Source: an uncultured Thermoplasmata archaeon (lineage in GTDB: Archaea > Thermoplasmatota > Thermoplasmata > Methanomassiliicoccales > Methanomethylophilaceae). From it: a stretch of DNA of 8,628 nt. Below the pieces are notes generated by a model. It saw only the letters and a list, made by a program, of their open reading frames with translations, had not been told where the DNA came from and did not search any database. Of this stretch, positions 1-5,061 are shown piece by piece (positions within the stretch are counted from its first letter, which is position 1; the number at the start of each line of letters is the position of its first letter). The stretch spans positions 1 to 8,628 of the forward strand of contig CAMNNR010000051.1 in NCBI GenBank assembly GCA_946545675.1, given 5' to 3'. The position numbers and the translations under genes were made by a program.

Positions 1-308
1 ATCGAGACCTTGTCAGCGCCCGCCATGAGTGCGGCGTGCACGTCATCGGCGGTCCTGATGCCTCCGCCCACTGTGAGGGGTACGAACACCCTTTCTGCCG
101 TCTCCTTCACCAGGTCGAGGGTGGTCCCTCTGGATTCCTGGGAGGCGGCGATATCGAGGAAGGTGATCTCGTCGGCACCTTCGAGACTGTATTTCTCAGC
201 AAGGGCCGGGGGGTAACCCACGTCCCTGAGGTTGACGAACTCGGTTCCCTTGACGACCTTCCCGTCTTTGACATCGAGACACGGGATGACTCTCTTGGCC
301 AATGCCAT
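1..308 (-). CDS. hisF: Imidazole glycerol phosphate synthase cyclase subunit HisF (5' part, runs off the left edge)
   Basis: HisF is the cyclase half of imidazole glycerol phosphate synthase. With ammonia from HisH it converts PRFAR to imidazole glycerol phosphate and AICAR in the cytoplasm. About 102 N-terminal codons are present. They begin with the family signature [18 protein letters not shown], in which Asp12 corresponds to the first catalytic aspartate. Next come the early beta/alpha-barrel segments: [13 protein letters not shown] near residues 43-55 and the phosphate-binding turn VGGGIR near 79-84. The second catalytic Asp (about residue 130) lies beyond the window. The ATG directly follows the hisB stop codon (TGAATG), so the two genes are almost certainly cotranscribed and translationally coupled. 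The partner hisH is on the opposite strand about 5 kb away. Family assignment is secure; only completeness cannot be judged. Confidence 0.96.
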   Translation of the reverse strand, partial: MALAKRVIPCLDVKDGKVVKGTEFVNLRDVGYPPALAEKYSLEGADEITFLDIAASQESRGTTLDLVKETAERVFVPLTVGGGIRTADDVHAALMAGADKVS

Positions 309-857
309 TCAGTTCACCTTGACCGCATCTTTGGTGCTGAGGAGTTTGTCCCTGGAGCGGGTGGCCGCGTATAGGGATTTTCCGAGTGCCTTGAAGGATG
401 CCTCGACGATGTGGTGCTGGTCGAATCCGCGGATCTCCACGATGTGGAGGGTGATGCCCGCAGACATGGCGAAGCTCCTGAAGAAGTGCGCATAGTTCAC
501 ATCGGGGCAGTCTGCATCGCAGTAGGGGCGGTCCACCAGGTCGAGGGAGACCATGACAAGCGCGTCGTCCATGGGTAGGATGCAGGATGCGGTCCTCTCC
601 ACGGGCTTGTCGCCTATCGCCTGTTTGACAGCCGTGCCTAGCGCTATGGCAGTGTCTTCGATCACGTGGTGGTCATTGTCCCCGCTGGCACTGAGCTTGA
701 GATCGAAGTTCGCATACCTTGCGAAGGTCTCGCACATGTGCTTCAGGAACTGAATGTCGCAATCCACGTCGAACTTGCCGCTCCCGTCGATGTTGACCTC
801 GACTTCGATCTTGGTCTCGCGGGTGCTGCGTTCCAGTTTGGCTTTTCTGTCTGTCAT
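309..857 (-). CDS. hisB: Imidazoleglycerol-phosphate dehydratase
   Basis: This monofunctional dehydratase (182 aa, near the usual 190-200) converts imidazole glycerol phosphate to imidazole acetol phosphate using a di-manganese site. The two internally repeated metal motifs are visible: HHVIED at residues 63-68 and HHIVE at 148-152. His40 in the FLKHM segment, His138 in TLH, and the N-terminal RSTRET segment (11-16) are also present. Two spots deviate from most homologues. The usual FLDHM reads FLKHM, and the usual Gly-Ile-Arg turn after ALGDK is replaced by GDKPVER. There is no fused histidinol-phosphatase domain, so that step must come from elsewhere. The ATG is preceded by an AAAGGAAA Shine-Dalgarno-like stretch about 8 nt upstream and by its own TATA element. 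hisF follows without a gap. Assignment is secure; the effect of the substitutions is unknown. Confidence 0.96.
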   Translation of the reverse strand: MTDRKAKLERSTRETKIEVEVNIDGSGKFDVDCDIQFLKHMCETFARYANFDLKLSASGDNDHHVIEDTAIALGTAVKQAIGDKPVERTASCILPMDDALVMVSLDLVDRPYCDADCPDVNYAHFFRSFAMSAGITLHIVEIRGFDQHHIVEASFKALGKSLYAATRSRDKLLSTKDAVKVN

Positions 858-885
858 GGTAATGCTTTCCTTTATGCGTGCGAGC

Positions 886-902
886 TATAAAATATTTTTA
901 AG
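886..902 (-). promoter_or_regulatory. TATA-box promoter of hisB-hisF
   Basis: On the minus strand this stretch reads CTTAAAAATATTTTATA, an A/T-rich core in otherwise G+C-rich DNA, centred about 35-40 nt before the hisB ATG. An archaeal start site about 25 nt downstream would give a leader of roughly 10-15 nt that still carries the AAAGGAAA ribosome-binding stretch. It suggests hisBF can be transcribed separately from the regulator gene upstream. Confidence 0.6.
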
Positions 903-930
903 CAAAGGTCGAGCTGAAACAATCTGCAGC

Positions 931-937
931 AATGTAC
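931..937. promoter_or_regulatory. AATGTAC half-site upstream of the hisB promoter
   Basis: AATGTAC here equals one arm (with flank) of the dyad in the promoter of the neighbouring HTH-ACT regulator gene. It lies about 30 nt upstream of the hisB TATA element. A 7-mer is expected about once by chance in a window of this size on two strands, so this is only a candidate regulator site. The rest of the 108-nt gap between the regulator and hisB shows no other clear element. Confidence 0.25.
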
Positions 938-965
938 GCTAGTATGCGGGAATCCGATGTCTGGG

Positions 966-1463
966 TCATCTGATTATTACGCTGCTTACTCCGCGGCACT
1001 TGCTGAGGTCCGAGAGAACATCCCCGGGTATCTCGCTGTCGGTGACGATGATGAGGTGCGCACTCTCCGGGTCCTGCGGGTCGCTGACCACTGCCTGTCT
1101 GATGTTGATGTAGGCATCGGAAAGGACGTTGATGATCCCTGCCATGACACCGGGGATCTTGGTGCTGGTGGGGACGATCTCTATGCACGAGCAGCCGAGT
1201 TCCTTGGCTGCATCCGAGAGCATGAGCCTCGACTGGAGTTTCGAGAAGAGATTCAGGAGTTCCGGGATGGACATGATGCGGTTGATGGTGGAACGCACCA
1301 CGCGACGGTCCACGTCGCAGGCCCTGGCAAGGGCGGTATCGGATTGCTGGATGTCTCCGCAGAAAGCGGACCCGTCTTTCACTGAGATGCCGTACTTCAG
1401 GAACATCCTGGCTACTTTCTCTTGGGATGGGAGGTCTTGGAAATGACGCTTTATGCGGTTCAT
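966..1463 (-). CDS. HTH-ACT predicted regulator of amino-acid metabolism (COG2150-like)
   Basis: This 165-aa cytoplasmic protein joins an N-terminal DNA-binding part to a C-terminal ACT ligand-binding domain. A helix-turn-helix-like segment falls at about residues 41-63 (SDTALARACDVDRRVVRSTI). The ACT domain spans about 93-165, with the Pro-Gly turn TKIPGV at 101-106, a central helix (MAGIINVLSDA) and strands CIEIVP, SAHLIIV and SSVIIR. The arrangement matches the archaeal family annotated as predicted regulators of amino-acid metabolism with an ACT domain. The effector is not known, but ACT domains usually bind amino acids. Lying beside hisBF and divergent from chorismate mutase and asd, it is the best local candidate for their regulator. 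The ATG sits about 25-30 nt from a TATA element, so the transcript may be leaderless. A dyad in that interval suggests autoregulation. Family assignment is good; the regulatory role is inferred. Confidence 0.85.
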   Translation of the reverse strand: MNRIKRHFQDLPSQEKVARMFLKYGISVKDGSAFCGDIQQSDTALARACDVDRRVVRSTINRIMSIPELLNLFSKLQSRLMLSDAAKELGCSCIEIVPTSTKIPGVMAGIINVLSDAYINIRQAVVSDPQDPESAHLIIVTDSEIPGDVLSDLSKCRGVSSVIIR

Positions 1464-1464
1464 A

Positions 1465-1478
1465 GTACATTATTGTAC
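1465..1478. promoter_or_regulatory. Dyad GTACA-TTAT-TGTAC: candidate operator of the HTH-ACT gene
   Basis: A perfect 5-bp inverted repeat with a 4-bp spacer lies between the TATA element of the regulator gene and its start codon, overlapping the expected transcription start. A protein bound here would block initiation, which fits negative autoregulation. The dyad is directly visible; its function is inferred. Confidence 0.45.
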
Positions 1479-1483
1479 ATCAA

Positions 1484-1495
1484 ATACTTAAATTG
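1484..1495 (-). promoter_or_regulatory. TATA-box promoter of the HTH-ACT regulator gene
   Basis: The minus strand reads AATTTAAGTATTTG across this stretch, and TTTAAGTA resembles the archaeal TATA consensus. It sits about 24-31 nt upstream of the ATG at 1463, so transcription should start at or within a few bases of the start codon. No Shine-Dalgarno sequence is seen there, consistent with a leaderless mRNA. Confidence 0.55.
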
Positions 1496-1519
1496 TGTGA
1501 GTGCGTGCGCGTGCACACA
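1494..1519. promoter_or_regulatory. G+C-rich dyad between the divergent promoters
   Basis: TGTGTG at 1494-1499 and CACACA at 1514-1519 form 6-bp inverted arms. Between them lies the imperfect palindrome GTGCGTGCGCGTGCAC (1501-1516, 12 of 16 positions symmetric). The block sits directly upstream of the chorismate mutase TATA element and behind that of the regulator, where an activator or repressor could act on both. It shares CGTGCGC with the region just upstream of the hisG TATA element. Function is unknown. Confidence 0.35.
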
Positions 1520-1529
1520 TTTAAAATAT
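1519..1529 (+). promoter_or_regulatory. TATA-box promoter of the chorismate mutase-asd unit
   Basis: ATTTAAAATAT is a good archaeal TATA element. It lies about 28-38 nt upstream of the ATG at 1557, so the transcript should begin around 1548-1552. It therefore supports the 1557 start over in-frame ATGs further upstream, including 1539. Confidence 0.65.
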
Positions 1530-1556
1530 GGACGGGTTATGCAAGGGGCAGATAGC

Positions 1557-1838
1557 ATGGAGCCTGCATCTACCAAGGAATTGAGGAACGAGATCGAGGA
1601 CATCGACGCCCAGATAATCGACCTGCTCGCAACCCGCATGGACATCTCCGACGAACTCGCGAGGGCCAAGAAGGCCTCCGGACAGAGTGTCTGGGATGAG
1701 AACGTCGAAAAGGCGATCATCACCCGCTACCAGGAACTCTGCAAGGAAGTCAGCCTCACGAAGGAGGAGTCTGAGCAGATCGCACACCTGATCCTTAACA
1801 TATCCAAGGCAAGGCAGGAAAAGATCTACAACGAGTGA
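1557..1838 (+). CDS. Chorismate mutase, AroQ type, monofunctional
   Basis: This 93-aa all-helical enzyme would rearrange chorismate to prephenate at the entry to phenylalanine and tyrosine synthesis. The size is typical of a single AroQ domain. Aligned by eye to E. coli chorismate mutase, the active-site positions are Arg10 (R11), Arg27 (R28), Lys38 (K39), Asp47 (D48), Glu51 (E52), Ser83 (S84) and Gln87 (Q88). The position equivalent to Arg51 is Val50, because the usual D..RE motif reads DENVE. The frame is open from 1422, but the conserved domain starts just after 1557 and the TATA element at 1519-1529 excludes the earlier starts. AAGGGG about 9 nt upstream may serve as ribosome-binding site. 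asd follows 42 nt downstream. The fold assignment is strong; catalytic competence is likely but not certain given Val50. Confidence 0.9.
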   Translation: MEPASTKELRNEIEDIDAQIIDLLATRMDISDELARAKKASGQSVWDENVEKAIITRYQELCKEVSLTKEESEQIAHLILNISKARQEKIYNE

Positions 1839-1851
1839 CCCAGAGGTCACT
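1834..1851 (+). other. Hairpin overlapping the chorismate mutase stop codon
   Basis: AGTGACC (1834-1840) and GGTCACT (1845-1851) form a perfect 7-bp stem with a CAGA loop, and the TGA stop lies inside the left arm. No T-tract follows, so it is a poor terminator. It could be an mRNA processing or stability element between chorismate mutase and asd, or a DNA dyad. No separate asd TATA element is evident in the 42-nt gap. Confidence 0.4.
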
Positions 1852-1880
1852 GATTCACCATCACTTTCAAGAGGAATAAC

Positions 1881-2945
1881 ATGAGCGAAAAGATTAACGT
1901 AGCCGTTCTCGGCGCAACCGGAATGATCGGTCAGAGGTTCGTCGAGATGCTCGAGGACCACCCCTATTTCAACATCGAGGGGCTTTACGCATCCGAGAGG
2001 TCCGAGGGAAAGAAGTTCGGCGACACCCTCAAGGTTCGCGACTACGCGTACAAGCAGGAGACCCTCGACATGAAGATCTCCAAGATGGATCTCGACCACA
2101 TCGCCAAGAACTGCAGGATCGCATTCTCCGGAATCCCCTCCGATCTCGCGGGGCCCACTGAGACCGAACTCGCAAAGAAGGGAGTGGCGGTCTTCACCAA
2201 CGCAGGTTCTCACAGGATGGACGAGCACGTACCCATCATCGTTCCTGAGGTCAACGTCCACCAGTTCGATTCGGTCAAGGACCAGGACACTTACAAGGAC
2301 GGCGGATACATCGTCACCAACGCCAACTGTTCATCCACCGGAATCGTCGTGCCGCTGAAGGCTCTGCAGGACGCATTCGGAATCAAGCAGGTGTTCGTAT
2401 CCACCTATCAGGCCATCTCCGGAGCGGGCTACCCCGGAGTACCCTCCTTGGACATCGTCGGCAACGTCCTCCCCTATATCTCCCACGAGGAAGAGAAGAT
2501 GGAATCCGAGATTGCCAAGATGCTCGGAACCTACGGCAACGGCAAGTTCAATTACTCCGACATAGTGGTTACCGCCAACTGTGCCAGGGTACCTGTGATC
2601 GACGGTCACACGGAGTCCCTTGTCCTTGAGCTTAAGGGCAATCCCTCCGTAGAGGAGGTCGCCAAGGCCCTCGCCGATTTCCGCGGAGAACCCCAGAAGC
2701 TGGGTCTCCCTTCGGCTCCCGAGCAGCCCATCATCGTCAGGAGCGAGCCCAACAGGCCCCAGCCCATCTACGATGTGTTCGCTGGCACTCCTGAGCGCGC
2801 AAGGGGAATGGCATCCACCGTCGGCAGGATCAGCAAGTCCAACGGCTACTACAAGATGTGGGTCGTCTCCCACAACACCCTCAGGGGTGGAGCCGGAGGT
2901 TCCATACTTAACGCTGAGTACGCTTACAAGGCTGGCATTCTCTGA
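1881..2945 (+). CDS. asd: Aspartate-semialdehyde dehydrogenase
   Basis: This NADP-dependent enzyme reduces aspartyl phosphate to aspartate semialdehyde, the branch-point precursor of lysine, threonine and methionine. The 354-aa length fits the archaeal/fungal-type family. Visible motifs are the nucleotide-binding GATGMIG (11-17), the catalytic-cysteine segment NANCSSTG with Cys150, Gln177 in STYQAISGAGYPG, Arg236 in NCARVPV, and the acid-base His243 in IDGHTESL. The start is supported by AAGAGG about 6 nt upstream and by the N-terminal Rossmann strand following directly. The gene shares its unit with chorismate mutase and ends at a clear terminator. No key residue is missing. Identification is secure. 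Confidence 0.97.
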   Translation: MSEKINVAVLGATGMIGQRFVEMLEDHPYFNIEGLYASERSEGKKFGDTLKVRDYAYKQETLDMKISKMDLDHIAKNCRIAFSGIPSDLAGPTETELAKKGVAVFTNAGSHRMDEHVPIIVPEVNVHQFDSVKDQDTYKDGGYIVTNANCSSTGIVVPLKALQDAFGIKQVFVSTYQAISGAGYPGVPSLDIVGNVLPYISHEEEKMESEIAKMLGTYGNGKFNYSDIVVTANCARVPVIDGHTESLVLELKGNPSVEEVAKALADFRGEPQKLGLPSAPEQPIIVRSEPNRPQPIYDVFAGTPERARGMASTVGRISKSNGYYKMWVVSHNTLRGGAGGSILNAEYAYKAGIL

Positions 2946-2954
2946 AACTCCAAA

Positions 2955-2999
2955 CCGCCGCTCTGAACGAGGGCGGCGGCCCCATCCATTTTTCTCTTT
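2955..2999 (+). terminator. Hairpin plus T-rich terminator after asd
   Basis: CCGCCGC (2955-2961) pairs with GCGGCGG (2973-2979), and the stem can be extended inward by TC/GA pairs with a small bulge. A pyrimidine tract with T5 and T3 runs follows at 2989-2999, and a T6 run at 3011-3016. Archaea terminate mainly on T-runs, so both parts fit the end of the asd transcript. Confidence 0.7.
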
Positions 3000-3025
3000 C
3001 TGGCATATGGTTTTTTCCGGAACGG

Positions 3026-3089
3026 GGAAAGTCTTTCCAAACGATTAATGCCCGTCAATAAACACTGGTCGGGCGCGCCCGCACGTGCG
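3026..3089. promoter_or_regulatory. Cluster of perfect palindromes upstream of hisG
   Basis: Three dyads lie in the gap between asd and hisG. GGAAAG-T-CTTTCC is at 3026-3038, the 12-bp palindrome CGGGCGCGCCCG at 3070-3081, and the 10-bp palindrome CGCACGTGCG at 3080-3089, sharing two bases with the previous one. They end just before the TATA-like element, where archaeal activators and repressors often bind. The symmetry is directly visible; binding is inferred. Confidence 0.4.
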
Positions 3090-3090
3090 C

Positions 3091-3121
3091 AATTGTATTA
3101 ATAGGGTTGGCCTATACAATT
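3091..3121 (+). promoter_or_regulatory. hisG promoter with TATA-like element inside an inverted repeat
   Basis: TATTAATA (3096-3103) is a TATA-like element about 28-35 nt before the ATG at 3131, so the hisG transcript is probably leaderless or nearly so. The element lies in an inverted repeat with 8-bp arms, AATTGTAT (3091-3098) and ATACAATT (3114-3121). Nested within it is ATAGG (3101-3105) facing CCTAT (3111-3115). The ATTGTA half-site resembles that of the dyad in the HTH-ACT promoter, making this a candidate operator for the same protein. Confidence 0.5.
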
Positions 3122-3130
3122 TCGATTACA

Positions 3131-4000
3131 ATGACGGTAAAAATGGCCATCCCGAACAAGGGCAGGCTCAATGAAAGGGCAATAGAACTCCTGACCAAAG
3201 CCGGAATCGACCTCGGATCCAATTGGGGAAGGAGACTCAACATAGTGGTCCCCAATCTGGACCTTGAAGTTATCCTGGTCCGTGCCCAGGACATTCCCGT
3301 GTTCATAGAGTCCGGGGCAGTGGACTTCGGAATCACCGGAATGGATGTGGCGACCGAGACCGGTGCCGACCTCGAATGCGTACACGACCTCAAATTCGGA
3401 ATTTGCAGGTTCTGCGTCATCGTCCCCGATGAATCGGTGATCAAGAGCGCCAAGGACCTGAAGGACGGTGTCCGTGTAGCCACCACCTTCCCTAACATCA
3501 CGCGTTCCTACTTCGACAAACTGGGAATCAAAGCGCACATAGTCAACGTGCAGGGTGCGGCTGAGATCATGCCCTATCTCGGCGTCTGCGACATCATCAC
3601 CGACCTGGTGGAGACAGGCGGAACCCTGAGGACCAACCACCTGAGGGAGGTCGATACCGTCATGACCTCCTCAGCATGCGTGTTCGCCTCCAAGGAATCC
3701 ATGGCCGATGCGGAGAAGAAATCCAAGATCGACGAGATCACCGATGCGATATAGTCCGTCATTGATGCCGGGGACAAGAAGTACGTCATGGCCGACGTGC
3801 CCAGGGATAATCTCCCGCAGGTCGAGAAGATCCTCCCCGGAATCGGCGGTCCCACTGTGTTGGAGATCGCAGGCAACAAGGATTTCGTCGCCGTGCACGC
3901 GGTCGTCGACGAGAAATTCACCTACCAGGTCGTCAGGGACCTGAAGAAGCTGGGTGCTAAAGGCATCCTCACCCTCCCCATCGAAAGGTTGGTGGAGTGA
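3131..4000 (+). CDS. hisG: ATP phosphoribosyltransferase, long form, with in-frame TAG (probable pyrrolysine)
   Basis: HisG joins ATP and PRPP to phosphoribosyl-ATP, the first committed and usually histidine-inhibited step of histidine synthesis. Read through TAG at codon 208, the product is 289 aa, normal for the long form. The catalytic part holds MAIPNKGRL (5-13), FGITGMDV (66-73) and the PRPP loop around DLVETGGTLRTN (158-169). After the TAG the same frame encodes the C-terminal regulatory domain: KKYVMADVP, ILPGIGGPTVLEI, VVRDLKKLGAKGILTLPIERLVE. Against E. coli HisG the TAG column aligns with no gap (I-x-GVLQARESKY against I-x-SVIDAGDKKY). The ATG at 3131 is preferred because the promoter implies transcription starts about there; an upstream TTG at 3107 would be untranscribed. 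The stop overlaps the hisC start. A real pseudogene or sequence error is possible, but intact coding on both sides argues against decay. Confidence 0.9.
3752..3754 (+). other. In-frame TAG codon in hisG, probable pyrrolysine codon
   Basis: The codons around it read GAT GCG ATA TAG TCC GTC ATT GAT. The frame stays open for 81 further codons that match the HisG C-terminal domain, then ends in TGA. No other gene end in the window uses TAG. This is seen directly; decoding as pyrrolysine is inferred from the probable Methanomassiliicoccales origin. Confidence 0.75.
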
Positions 4001-5061
4001 TGGACCGTTCCGACATGAGGAAGAGCGTGAGCGCTCTCACTATGTATTACAATCCCAAGGTAGGCTCCGCCCTCCGCATGGACACCAACACCAACGTCCT
4101 GGGCTCCAACCCCGCTGCCGCGGAGTACCTTAAGAACCTCAATCTGGAGCTGAACGGCTACCCCAATACCTATTCCGACGGTCTGAGGGACGCACTCGCC
4201 GAACTCTACAATCTCAAGAGGGAGAACTTCGTAGCCGGAAACGGTTCCGATGAGATGCTCAACACCATCTACACGACCTTCACCGAGCCCGGCGACACCT
4301 GTACCGTACCCGTCCCCTCTTACAGCCTGTACTCCTATTTCGTGAGTCTGGCATCCGGGAAGCTACGTGAGGTCGAGCTCACCGAGGACTTCCAACTTGA
4401 CGTGGACGCCATGGTCGGCAAGGGCGAAGAGACGAAGAACGTCCTCATCATGCCCTCTCCGAACAACCCGACCGGGAACTGTTTCAGGCAGAAGGACATC
4501 GAGGAGATCCTCGCCAAGCACCCCGGAATCGTCATCCTCGATGAAGCGTATTCCGAATATGCCAGACAGACCATGATGGACAAGGTCGACGAGTTCGACA
4601 ACCTCATCGTATGCAAGACATTCTCCAAGGCATATGCCATGGCGAACCTCCGTGTGGGCTATTGTGCATCGAATCTCAAGGTTGCAGATATGCTCAACTC
4701 CGTGAAGGTCCCCTATTCCCTCAACTCCGTGTCCGAGGGCGCGGCCATCGCCGCCGTGAAGGATCAGGATTTCATCAGGAGGAGCGTGGACATGGTCGCC
4801 GACCAGAGGCCCAAGCTGGCCAAGAAACTCAGGGAACTGGGGTTCGAACCCTATCCTTCCGATTCAAACTTCATCCTCGCCAAATCCCCCATCGACCACG
4901 TGAAGATGATCGAGGGCCTGAAGAAGAGGAACGTGCTGATCCGTGATTTCGGCTCCAAGAGGAGGACCGAGAACTGCGTCAGGATGACCGTTGGAACAGA
5001 GGAACTGAACAAGGTCATGACCGACGCCATGGCTGATGTGCTGGCGGAGGAGAAGAGATGA
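4000..5061 (+). CDS. hisC: Histidinol-phosphate aminotransferase
   Basis: This PLP-dependent class I/II aminotransferase converts imidazole acetol phosphate and glutamate to histidinol phosphate and 2-oxoglutarate. At 353 aa it has the usual length. Motifs are NENP-like N-terminal contacts (LGSNPA), GNGSDEML (80-87), the PNNPTG loop (154-159), DEAYSEYA (181-188) with the cofactor Asp181 and Tyr184, the Schiff-base Lys210 in TFSKAYAMANLRVGY, and substrate Arg328 in CVRMTVGT. The Gly usually found before LR in the AGLR motif is Asn here. The ATG at 4000 overlaps the hisG TGA (TGATG). A GTG at 3997 would add one residue and cannot be excluded. hisH starts within the last codons. The neighbouring his genes make histidinol phosphate the obvious substrate. 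Confidence 0.95.
   Translation: MDRSDMRKSVSALTMYYNPKVGSALRMDTNTNVLGSNPAAAEYLKNLNLELNGYPNTYSDGLRDALAELYNLKRENFVAGNGSDEMLNTIYTTFTEPGDTCTVPVPSYSLYSYFVSLASGKLREVELTEDFQLDVDAMVGKGEETKNVLIMPSPNNPTGNCFRQKDIEEILAKHPGIVILDEAYSEYARQTMMDKVDEFDNLIVCKTFSKAYAMANLRVGYCASNLKVADMLNSVKVPYSLNSVSEGAAIAAVKDQDFIRRSVDMVADQRPKLAKKLRELGFEPYPSDSNFILAKSPIDHVKMIEGLKKRNVLIRDFGSKRRTENCVRMTVGTEELNKVMTDAMADVLAEEKR

Noticed and set aside
898..1470. 190-aa minus-strand frame overlapping the HTH-ACT gene
   Set aside because: It is rich in Arg, His and Pro, has no recognisable family, and lies entirely over the well-supported regulator gene.
1422..1556. Longer chorismate mutase from ATG 1422 or 1539
   Set aside because: The extra codons cross the divergent promoter region and its TATA element. 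The AroQ domain begins right after 1557.
1521..2261. 246-aa minus-strand frame antisense to chorismate mutase and asd
   Set aside because: It is a shadow of third-position G+C bias opposite two secure genes, with no promoter or family match.
3107..3130. TTG at 3107 as the hisG start
   Set aside because: It adds eight residues not found in the family and lies inside the promoter dyad, upstream of the expected transcription start.
3782..3799. Small hairpin (ACGTC/GACGT) 28 nt after the TAG as a pyrrolysine insertion element
   Set aside because: The stem is only 5-6 bp, the spacing is not that of reported elements, and such elements are not required for UAG decoding.
3755..4000. A separate small gene for the HisG C-terminal domain, or hisG as a pseudogene
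   Set aside because: The part after the TAG is in the same frame with gapless family alignment and no separate promoter or clear ribosome-binding site. Sequence on both sides is well conserved. A second start at ATG 3788 stays possible only as a minor product.
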